A DNA stretch of 64,000 nt from Lawsonibacter asaccharolyticus (lineage in GTDB: Bacteria; Bacillota; Clostridia; Oscillospirales; Oscillospiraceae), in assembly GCA_003112755.1 (NCBI GenBank), contig BFBT01000002.1:367490-431489 (forward strand). The letters run 5' to 3'. This document shows, piece by piece, positions 56,043 through 63,958 of the stretch. Position 1 is the first letter of the stretch. Each line of letters begins with the position of its first letter. Below the pieces are notes generated by a model that made no database searches, was not told the origin of the DNA, and saw only the letters and a program-made list of their open reading frames with translations. Made by a program: the position numbers and the translations under genes.

Positions 56043-56665
56043 TTAGGGTTGGACAGAGTCCGGCGAAACGGTTTCGCTTGCCTCCTCCAGGGCATTGATG
56101 ATGTACAGGATATCCTTGCCATCGGGAACGGCTGCATCGACGGCAGCGCCGCTGCTGCCGCCCGGCGCTTTGGGCGTGGAGCTGTGGATGGGAGGCTTGC
56201 TGTTGGATGGGATACTGCTGCCGGAGCCAACACTGCTGAGAATAGAGCTGGAGCTGCGGGCAATATCGATGCCGCCGTTGATCAGGTTCTTGTTGGCAGA
56301 GAGGATGTCTGAGGCAGAGAGGATGGAGACGGACGACTTGCCGCCCACCAGCTTCTGAGCTAAAACGCCGGAGTCTGTCTGCAGGGTTGCGACCTTGGCT
56401 GCCGACGGGCCGAAGACGACCGATTTGGGCGTAGGCTGACTTGGAATATTGTTATGACCCTGGACAGGTTCAGATAGTCCCGGCCATTGGTGATGACACC
56501 CGAGAAAACAGTGATGTCCAGGTCGTCTTCATCCCGCTCCGTGACCTCGATGGAGGGCTGGGGCGATTCGGCATGAGCGGCGGCCGCAGCCATCATTGGG
56601 CCGACCCCGGCGGCAATAGTGCTGAGCAGAAGAGCCGAAGCCAGCAAAGCTGGTGCTTTTCTCAT
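56043..56665 (-). pseudogene. secreted Ser/Ala-rich protein with one frameshift
   Basis: Start 56665 (RBS GAAAGGAGG). Residues 1-32 form a signal peptide (MRKAPALLASALLLSTIAAG, then an Ala-rich cleavage region AAAAAHA). One base shift near 56445 joins the front half to a Ser/Pro/Gly-rich rear half (SSSILSSVGSGSSIPSNSKPP) that ends EEASETVSPDSVQP. The palindrome at 56063-56077 lies inside the last codons. Extracellular function unknown. Confidence 0.7.
56063..56077. repeat. GCGAAACGGTTTCGC palindrome inside a gene end
   Basis: Perfect copy; it encodes part of the EASETVSPD segment of the secreted protein. Confidence 0.55.
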
Positions 56666-56695
56666 GGAGAATTTCCTCCTTTCTTTGTTTGAGTC

Positions 56696-56728
56696 TATGA
56701 TATGCGCGTTGCCCCAAATTCATTGTCC
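56696..56728 (-). promoter_or_regulatory. promoter, GGACAAT-N16-GCATATCATA
   Basis: 16-bp spacer; drives the secreted-protein gene. Confidence 0.65.
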
Positions 56729-56742
56729 GAACGAAAATGTAC

Positions 56743-56757
56743 GCGAAACCGTTTCGC
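56743..56757. repeat. GCGAAACCGTTTCGC palindrome
   Basis: Perfect copy just upstream of the promoter at 56696. Confidence 0.6.
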
Positions 56758-56800
56758 GGAAACAAATCGTTGGCACAAACAACGAAGCACTGTACGCCTG

Positions 56801-56902
56801 GGAACCTCACGGACCTCACATAGGCTCCGGAACGGAACCGGCCCGCAGCGAGAGGCTTCGGCAAGAAAGAAATTCCCTGCGTTTTCTTCGTTAAAAAAGA
56901 CT
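56801..56902 (-). repeat. structured intergenic repeat, reverse copy
   Basis: GGAACCTCACGGACC, hairpin GGCTCCGGAACGGAACC (imperfect), end TTTTCTTCGTTAAAAAAGAC. Confidence 0.78.
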
Positions 56903-56945
56903 TGCCAAACCTATCCATGGCAGAAAGGCCACCAAACAGAAACCT

Positions 56946-56985
56946 GCGAAACGGTGTCACCAGCACCTCCACGACACCGTTTCGT
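56946..56985. repeat. pair of palindrome variants facing each other
   Basis: GCGAAACGGTGTCAC at 56946-56960 and ACGACACCGTTTCGT at 56971-56985; each has a GTGTC/GACAC arm and together they form a larger inverted repeat. Confidence 0.55.
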
Positions 56986-57010
56986 CTGACCCCGAAGGCC
57001 TCATCCACTC

Positions 57011-57043
57011 TGCCGATAGCTCTGACGGGACTTGCATAGCATA
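57011..57043 (+). promoter_or_regulatory. promoter, TGCCGAT-N16-GCATAGCATA
   Basis: 16-bp spacer, weak -35; drives the operon from 57083. Confidence 0.55.
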
Positions 57044-57082
57044 GAAGCATAGCAAATTTTATACTTTGAGAGGAGGAACGCT

Positions 57083-57834
57083 ATGTTCTTTCTTTGGAAA
57101 AATAAGCCGGCTTCGGTGCTCAGCAGTTCCGGAGAGTGGATCCCCAAGCAGGAGATCCGCAACCGGCTGAATGAGATCCGTATCTTCGCCAGTGCAGGGG
57201 AGGCCAGACATGTTCAGCGATCCAAGTATAACAAGAAGGGCGTCTCAGTTCTGATCGACAAAACTTCAAGGAAAAGCCAAGCTCCAGAAGCTGCCTGTCT
57301 GCAAGGAGGCGGCCACCCAGAACCCTGACGACTGTTTCGACGGCAAGATGCCTACTTATGGTGAGTACTGGATGTCCTCTGTGATGGCGTCGCCGGGCAG
57401 GACAGCCGGATCATTTTCCCGTCTGCCAACCAGGAGTTAACGGCCCACACGCCACTCATCCAGGAGATTCATGAGACCCTTGGCAGGCTGGCTGATTTCA
57501 TGTCTAAGCTGAACGGCCATGAGCAGCGGCTCTCCAATGAAATCCGGCAGATCGACCTGCTGGTCGCCGACCGCCTCCACCAGGCTGAGATTTTTGAGCT
57601 CACCGATGAGGAATCGCAGACTTTCGTGAGGGAGCTGCATGAGCTCAAATCGAACGCCGGCGCCGGAAGAATGAGTTGTCGGCCCTGATGTCCTGCAAGG
57701 AGGTTCTCCGGCAGGTGAGCATCGACGATATCAAACGCGCCATCAATGATATCGAGATGCTGGGCAGCCAGAAGTACCGGTGCAAGGCGCTCAGCGAATC
57801 TGATCCGTTTGTACAGAAGCATGTAAAGCTCTAA
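57083..57834 (+). pseudogene. hypothetical protein with three frameshifts
   Basis: RBS GAGAGGAGGAA. Pieces read FFLWKNKPASVLSSSG and EWIPKQEIRNRLNEIR (front), LPVCKEAATQNPDDCFDG, QELTAHTPLIQEIHETLG with a long coiled-coil part, and NELSALMSCKEVLRQ to VQKHVKL-stop. About 250 residues if repaired. Helical and soluble. Function unknown; followed after 19 bp by the Ig-like gene. Confidence 0.65.
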
Positions 57835-57853
57835 GGAAGGAGGTCCCAAATTT

Positions 57854-59640
57854 ATGTCCGAAAAGAGTGTGTCCTCGTTGGTTATCATGACCCTACCCAA
57901 GAATCTGGACTGCCTGATCGGAGGCAAAGGCGTTGATCCGGCTGGTGGCCGTATCTGCGCCATTTTTGATGACGGCGATTTTAAGGAGATCCCGATGACC
58001 AATGAGGAAGTAAGTATCGAATGTCCCACCGATAAGGAGGGCAACTCCTTGGCGACGGTCTTCTATGGAGGCCAGTCGCAAATGTTCCAGGTGTATGTTC
58101 GCAAGCCGGTCATCCGAAAGTTCACCATTGTAACGCCGCCTACGAAGAACAGTACCTGGCCGGTGAAAAACTGGACCTGTCCGGCCTCAAGCTGAACGCC
58201 GAGTATGAGACAGGGGAGAGGGTCTCGTATGAGAATATCCCGGATGTCGACTATACGGTGAAGTACGGCGACGCCGTCTACCCGCTGGTCATGGAGGGCC
58301 TCTCGGTACCTATCTTCATCAAGGTCACAGAGGCGACCCTGACCGGCCTCCGGATGGGCAAGCTGCCCAACAAAACCGAATACCTGGAGCGCAAGGAGAA
58401 GTTTGACCCGGCTGGCGGAACCATCATTCAGATGTTTGACAGCGGCACCGAACAGGAGATTCCGCTGCCTTACTCGGCCGTCCGCGGCTTCAGCAATTTG
58501 ACGCCCGGGCCCCTGGAGCTGAAGGTGCAGATGGGCCAATTCTCCACCAGCTTTGAGGTCTATATCGTGGAGAAGAAAGTTGTGCGGGTTAGCATCGACA
58601 CACAGCCCTTCCGAACTACCTACACAGAGGGCGAGTCCTCGTCATGGATGGTATCCGGGTAGGCGTTGAATACAACAACGGAGAATCCCGCATCTGCGAC
58701 GAGTGGGACTATGAACCCAAGAAGGCTGTGCTCGGCCAGGATCTAGTAGTGGTCACAGTGGGAGATGCCAGCGCAACCCTGGCTATCACTGTGGCGCCCG
58801 GCAGCTTCTGTCCATCCGTGTTTGCAAAATGCCTGACAAGACCCAGTATAAGGAACGGCTGGAGACACTGGATGTCACTGGCGCCGAGCTGGAGTTGAAT
58901 TTTGACTACGGTGACCCGGAGATTATTCAGGTACACTCGGACATGGTCAAGGGGTTTGATAACCGTCGAGCCGGCGGAGTGCAAGGTTGAGGTCCGGTAT
59001 CAAGGTTTGGCCACCGAATTCTCGGTGGACATCCTGCCGCAGACGCTCCTTGGCATCATGATTACACAGATGCCCGAGAAGACCGACTATGCGCCTGGTG
59101 AGAGCTTCGATGCCAAGGGGATGATTGTCTCCGGATTCTATGACAGTGGTATGATCGAACCGATCCGCTCTTACGCCATCAGTCCGGACCGGCCCTTGCA
59201 GGAGGGCGATGTGGCCATCCTCATCTCCAGCGTTGATAAGACGGCTGTGGTCCCCATCAAGGTGGGGGAGATGTTCCGGCCTAAGCCGGCAGAACCGCAG
59301 CCCTGGAGACAGTCAGCCAGACCCCTAACCCGACTGTTCCTCCGGCAGAACCGCTCGCAGCAGATCCGCCCTCGGGGCTCTCTGAGACGCCGTCTGGGTT
59401 CAATGACCTGTTCAGCTCTTCCAACAGCTTGTTTGGCGGTGCCCGGGATAAAGTCCTGCATCCACGCCTGGTTTTGGGTTCATGCCGCCTGAAGAGGAAA
59501 CGCCCCTGTTTGGTGTAACCAGTAGCAACATGAACAAAAAGCCGGAGGCGGAACATGAACCGGAAGAGAAAAAGAAGAGCGGTTTCTGGGGGCGGAAGCT
59601 GTTTGGCCCCAATACATCCAAGTTCCGCGGCAAGGAATAA
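57854..59640 (+). pseudogene. bacterial Ig-like repeat protein with about six frameshifts
   Basis: RBS AAGGAGGTC. Repeats of the Big_3 type recur: LPKNLDCLIGGKGVDPAGG, LPNKTEYLERKEKFDPAGG, MPDKTQYKERLETLDVTG and MPEKTDYAPGESFDAKGM, about every 130-200 residues, each followed by a strand-rich Ig-like unit. About 590 residues if repaired, with a C-terminal basic KKSGFWGRKLFGPNTSK tail. No signal peptide at the start. Ig-like repeats usually mediate binding, often at surfaces; here the place of action is unclear. Confidence 0.72.
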
Positions 59641-59654
59641 TTTTAAGCCCAATG

Positions 59655-59684
59655 GCAGACCCGATTTTCGGGTCTGCTTTTCTT
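59655..59684 (+). terminator. rightward terminator
   Basis: GCAGACCCGA-TTT-TCGGGTCTGC stem followed by TTTTCTT. Confidence 0.88.
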
Positions 59685-59687
59685 CAT

Positions 59688-59702
59688 ACGAAACTGTTTC
59701 GC
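59688..59702. repeat. ACGAAACTGTTTCGC palindrome variant
   Basis: Imperfect copy directly upstream of the promoter at 59707. Confidence 0.5.
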
Positions 59703-59706
59703 CTGT

Positions 59707-59739
59707 CCAAAATTGGATAGAGCGCATCTGCATATATTA
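59707..59739 (+). promoter_or_regulatory. promoter, CCAAAAT-N16-GCATATATTA
   Basis: 16-bp spacer; drives the PcfJ-like gene. Confidence 0.8.
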
Positions 59740-59804
59740 ACGGTAGAACTCCAATATGGGAATGAAAATATCCAAGGCAAATATGAAAAAGAAGGAGAAT
59801 ACAT

Positions 59805-61266
59805 ATGTATTTATTTGTTCATGAAGCAAAATACCACGGCTATGAGCGGGTAGGCGTTGAAAAGTACGCCTACTGCACATGCGGAGCCAAATTCGCACCA
59901 ACAAAAGTCGACGAACAGGGAAATCCAGACTCTGACTCTACAACCTGCTGCCCCAAATGTGGGGCAAAATTCGGCAACCGGCAGACCCTGTATCTGCGGA
60001 ACAAGGACGGCCAGATCACATTAACCACATCCAGCAAGGACAAGAACCCTATGCATGAAGTACTGGTAGAGGGTGACATGGTCAAACTAATGAAGGAAGC
60101 ACCAAAGGAAGATCTGTCAGAGTATATCTTGAAAGGGAAACCAATCGAGGTCACCCGTTATGCCTTGACTTTCGACACAGCGCATGGTCTGCGGCCTGTT
60201 CAACTGGAGATCGATGGCCGGGAGGTCAACCTAACCGTCACAAACATTGGCAAGGCATGTTCTGGGCTGAGTGCCACCTCTATGAATTTTCCGAAAAATG
60301 CCGACCGATTCAAGGAGGAAATGACCTGGATCCAAATTGCAATGTCCCACACATCTTCACTGGCTGAGGCGGCCAAGGGCCTGCTGAGGTATCCAGTGTT
60401 GGACTCTCTCTACGAAGAGAAAACTCGAAAACTGTGGAATTTTGCTGCATCTGGGTTTTGGGCAGCCTTGGAGGACGGCTATCTGCAGGCAGGGAGGAGT
60501 CTGAAAAAGGCGTTCCCACTGCCCAGGCAGGCCCTGGATCTGGTATTCCGAGGGAAGATCCGGTTTGGGCATGCCTATAAGGTCGTTGAAAAGCTCGGAG
60601 ATAACCTTGGCGTTGAGATGCTCAAATTGGCAGTCGAGATTCTGGGTGATTCGACCAATGATGTCCATGAACTGGCACTGTTTCTGGCCGAGCGCAATAC
60701 GGTCGAACGGAAGCGTCTCAAGATCTACCTCACTGAGGAGGTTTGCATCTACCAGGGTATCGAAGAGCCGAAAGCGGCCTGGCACCTGCTGAGGGACTAC
60801 ATCAATATGTCTGAGGATATGGATGTCCCATACAACCTGTTGCCCCAAGTCCCTGAAGCTGCGCCACGACCTGGCGGCCCGCAATCACAAGCTGGTTCTG
60901 GAAGAAATCGAGCGGAAAAAGTTTAAGGAGAAAGCGTCTGCGGAAAACTACGCCTGCCTGGAATGGACCTCCAAGGACGGCAAATGGGCCGTGCTGGTAC
61001 CCAAGGACGCCGGCGACCTTGTTAAGGAAGGCGCTGAACTCAGCCATTGTGTGGGCAGCTACGCAAAATATGTCATTGATGGCAGCATGCGTATCTGCTT
61101 CCTGCGGAAAGCCGAAAGCCCTGATAAATCGTTGCTGACGCTCACCGTAAATCAGGATGATTGTTGCACAACTTACCTAGGCTTCGACAACCGCGATGCA
61201 GCCGCAGAAGAGGTCTTTGCTTTGCGCGAGTGGACCAAGGCCCGCCTGACCCTCTGGGAAAATTGA
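59805..61266 (+). pseudogene. pcfJ: PcfJ-like conjugation-plasmid protein, one frameshift
   Basis: RBS AGAAGGAG. N-terminal zinc-ribbon pair (CTCGAKF and CCPKCGAKF), a long helical middle, and a C-terminal PcfJ domain: LRDYINMSEDMDVPYNLLP, then KLRHDLAARNHKLV and LSHCVGSYAKYVIDG. The frame breaks once near 60845 in a CCCC run (LLPQV versus the expected LPKSLKL); removing one C restores about 486 residues. PcfJ proteins are found on conjugative plasmids of Firmicutes; molecular role not known to me. Confidence 0.85.
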
Positions 61267-61268
61267 AT

Positions 61269-61457
61269 GTGAACTACCACACGACTAAAGTCGCGGGCTT
61301 CGGGAGGCGGGAGGGACGAATGTCCCGACCGGCTCCCTCTATTTTCCTGTTTAACCGGTCTTATAGGACGATGCCGACCGTCCATGCCGTAGTAGTACAG
61401 GCTAACCCCGGTGTCCCTACCCGGTTTTGTGGATAGCTCTCTATTGTTTGATGGGGG
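61269..61457 (-). ncRNA. probable omega RNA region
   Basis: Downstream of tnpB on the minus strand, ending GAAGCCCGCGACTTTAGTCGTGTGGTAGTTCAC, the usual IS605 guide-RNA tip. Nearly the same sequence is kept in the derivative at 15239. The guide here would read into the pcfJ stop region. Confidence 0.65.
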
Positions 61458-62626
61458 CTACGCTATCGGCAGCGGCACCAGCAAGTCATAGAGCATGCCG
61501 AGCCCCTTCTCCAGGATATTTTCGGCTGCGTTGGGATCCCGCAGGATCACCTCTCCGCAGTGCGGACAAACCCACACACGGTCGCTCAGCTGCAGCTCGC
61601 GGTTTATATATCCGCAGTGGTTGCATGTCTTGCTGGAGGGGAACCACCTGTCGACCACGACAAAGTATTTGCCCTGCCTCTCCAGTTTGTACTGGAGGAA
61701 CACCCTGAACATGCCGAAGCCATTGTCCATGGTGGACTTCCCCAGGTTGAGCGACCGGGACATCGCCTCAGATCAATATCTTCCACGCACACTGCGTCGT
61801 AGGAATTGGCTATCTTCCTACTCAGCTTGTGGCAAAAGTCCTTGCGCTGATTGGCGATCTTCCGGTGGAGTTTGTCGACCTTAATTTTTTGCTTGGCGTA
61901 GTTGTTGGAGCCCTTTGTCATTTTGGACAGCCGGCGTTGCTCGCGGGCCAGCTTTGCCTCCATAGTCCGGTAGAAATGCGGGACCCCGGCGTTTGCCATC
62001 GCTGTCCACATAGAAATCAGGGCTGCTGTAGTCCAACCCGATGGCCCGGCCCTTGTTGGGCATCGGTATATAGGGTGTCGGCTCCTGCTCATAGGCAAAG
62101 AGCACGGAGACAAAACTGCCCGGAGTTGTTCATGGAGACGGTGGCGCTCTTGATCACCCAGTCCTCGGCGGCACCCGGTGGATGACGGCATCCACCAGGC
62201 CAGCTTGGGCAACTTGACCTTGCCGCGGACTGTGCCCTTCTTTCAGGAGGGATGACCTTGATATTGCCATTGGTCCAGTTTGTGGTATAGGACTGCTTGC
62301 TATCCTTGCGGGACTTGAATCGCGGATGCTTGGCCCGGCCCTCAAAGAAATTCTTGTATCCGGCAGCAACATGGTAGACTGCGTTTGTCAGAGCGAACTT
62401 GTCCACTTCCTTGAGATGGGGCGTCCTCTTTCATCACACGATTAACATGGTTGTTGAGATCCATCTTGGACATAGAGCCCATCTTGGCTGCATACAGGCC
62501 TCTTGAAGTTCGATGGCCGCGTTGAATACCTTCCGGACACAGCCAAAGGTCTGGAGGAGCTGAGTCATCTGCTCCGGAGGGGTGGATACGGTACTTTATA
62601 GCTCTGTTCACGGTGGGCATGATCAC
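61458..62626 (-). pseudogene. tnpB: tnpB broken by many frameshifts
   Basis: Fragments in different frames: MPTVNRAIKYRIHPS (start), TNAVYHVAAGYKNFFEG, GLDYSSPDFYVDSDGK (RuvC-I), AVCVEDIDLR (RuvC-II), and CNHCGYINRELQ with CPHCG and RDPNAAENIL (zinc finger and RuvC-III). At least six shifts. RBS AAAGGAGGGGTG. The gene lies behind a promoter of the common class. Confidence 0.8.
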
Positions 62627-62648
62627 CCCTCCTTTCGCTCTACATATA

Positions 62649-62681
62649 TATTATATGCGTATGTCACTTACAATATTTGGG
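62649..62681 (-). promoter_or_regulatory. promoter, CCCAAAT-N16-GCATATAATA, for tnpB
   Basis: 16-bp spacer; lies inside the IS605 element. Confidence 0.75.
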
Positions 62682-62877
62682 CTTGTGACTTTCTCCGGAG
62701 AAAGTCATGTGGTAGGAGAGGCGTCCCATCAAGCCTTTTGGTTGCTGAGGCAAACAATCCACCTGCAGATGGACATGGTCGGGTATGCCCTCCATTGTAA
62801 AAGTCAAGTAGGAGTGCGCCTAACTCACGACTGAAGTCACGAGAATGCGGCGCGCCCAACTTTCAATGCCAGGCAAA

Positions 62878-62920
62878 AATGCCCCTGTCTTCTTTGGGAT
62901 GGGGGCATCGCTTTCTCTGT
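62878..62920 (+). terminator. terminator displaced from the PcfJ-like gene
   Basis: ATGCCCC...GGGGGCAT stem followed by CGCTTTCTC, 12 bp beyond the IS605 element. Confidence 0.6.
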
Positions 62921-62936
62921 CCCACATGACGGTGCG

Positions 62937-63063
62937 TCTTTGTTAAGAAAGAAATGTGGCTGAACTGGGTTTTGTTTGCCGGAACTGGGGCCTGTGCCGG
63001 CTCCCGATGCAGCTTCCCCTCGGGAAGCTGGGTGGGGAGCCTATGTGTGGTTCGTGAGGGTCC
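62937..63063 (+). repeat. structured intergenic repeat, forward copy (expanded hairpin)
   Basis: TCTTTGTTAAGAAAGAAATG; the hairpin is extended (AGCTTCCC-CTC-GGGAAGCT inside GGCTCCC/GGGGAGCC); end GGTTCGTGAGGGTCC. Confidence 0.75.
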
Positions 63064-63152
63064 TCTTTTGTCGGGCCGGCAAGCTGGCTGTTGATGACAA
63101 CAATTTGCTTCCATCGTGCTGACCGTCGCACCGTTTGAACAAGCGGGCTGCG

Positions 63153-63185
63153 CCAGAATGGGATTCGCAAAATCTGCATAGGATA
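63153..63185 (+). promoter_or_regulatory. promoter plus downstream ACCCAATTCTGG element
   Basis: -35 CCAGAAT, 16-bp spacer, -10 GCATAGGATA, then TACCCAATTCTGGCG at 63192-63206. Drives 63253. Confidence 0.8.
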
Positions 63186-63252
63186 GTCCAGATACCCAAT
63201 TCTGGCGCAATCTAAACTTTGAGGAGCAAAATTCAAGGAAGGAGCGTGAGCG

Positions 63253-63489
63253 ATGAGCAAACGCAATCCGAAGTCCGGAAAGCAGAACTCTGGGAAACAG
63301 TCTTCCCGCGGCAGTCCGAAAATGAAGTATGGTGACCGCAAGAAAAAGCTGAACAAGGGCGATTGCCGCTATTTCAATATGGGGCAGTGTTCTTTTCATG
63401 GAAAGTGCTTTGACTGCAAGGAGTACTTGCACCAAGCCAGCTACCGTCGCAAGTCTAAGCGCGGCGAGAACTGGCGGCATATCATGTGA
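63253..63489 (+). CDS. small basic protein with a Cys/His cluster
   Basis: 78 residues, RBS GGAAGGAGCG. Very basic N-terminus (SKRNPKSGKQNSGKQ) followed by CRYFNMGQCSFHGKCFDC and a His near 60, a spacing compatible with a small CCCH-type zinc finger. Probably binds nucleic acid; this is inferred from charge and cysteines. Confidence 0.75.
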   Translation: MSKRNPKSGKQNSGKQSSRGSPKMKYGDRKKKLNKGDCRYFNMGQCSFHGKCFDCKEYLHQASYRRKSKRGENWRHIM

Positions 63490-63530
63490 CACAAACAAGA
63501 GAGGATAACAAAATTTCAGGAGGTAGTATT

Positions 63531-63943
63531 ATGTCGATGAACATCTATCCCTTTCAGGAACCCGCGGCCTTTGCACTTTGTGGTGAGGCTGCCAAGCTCA
63601 TCTGGGAACAGGTTCGGACGAAGCCGACGAGTTCACCACTGATGGTCTCAGTGATTTGTGGTGCAATCTGTTCGACGCCTGCTGGTCCAACAGCTTCTCT
63701 GGCGAGATCGAGTCTCTGTTTCCGGAACTGACAAGGAATCCCATGGAGCAGAGTTTCGATGACGAGAAACTCGCTATCATCCCCTGCGACAGGGAACCCG
63801 AACTCTTTGAGGCGGCTTATGCCAACAAAGAGAGCTTCTGGAGGAATTCAAGGAGAAAACTGGCGAATGCCGGTATTGAGATGCCGGAAAACTTCGACTG
63901 GTGGCGCTATATCGTCAAGGTTTCTGGCACCGATTTTAGTTGA
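63531..63943 (+). pseudogene. hypothetical protein with one frameshift
   Basis: RBS TCAGGAGGTA. Front part MSMNIYPFQEPAAFALCGE and AAKLIWEQ, then a one-base shift near 63615 to DEADEFTTDGLSDLWCNL and on to GIEMPENFDWWRYIV. About 137 residues if repaired. Function unknown. Confidence 0.65.
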
Positions 63944-63958
63944 TAGGAGGGAAATAAA

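Larger units (their letters stand above)
61269..62866 (-). mobile_element. IS200/IS605-type element with decayed tnpB
   Basis: Bounded by GTGAACTACCACACGAC at 61269 and CTTTCAA at 62866, the same ends as the derivative at 15239-15506. On the coding strand both copies begin after TTGAA, a possible target/TAM. It separates the PcfJ-like gene from its terminator at 62878. Confidence 0.8.

Noticed and set aside
55764..56985. The GCGAAACSGTTTCGC copies as CcpA (cre) sites.
   Set aside because: cre sites have an even-centred WTGNAANCGNWNNCA form; these are odd-centred with GCG arms, so catabolite control is unlikely.
1821..63063. The structured intergenic repeats as Rho-independent terminators.
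   Set aside because: The A/T tract is not at the 3' side of the GC-rich hairpin in either orientation, and separate true terminators are often present beside them.
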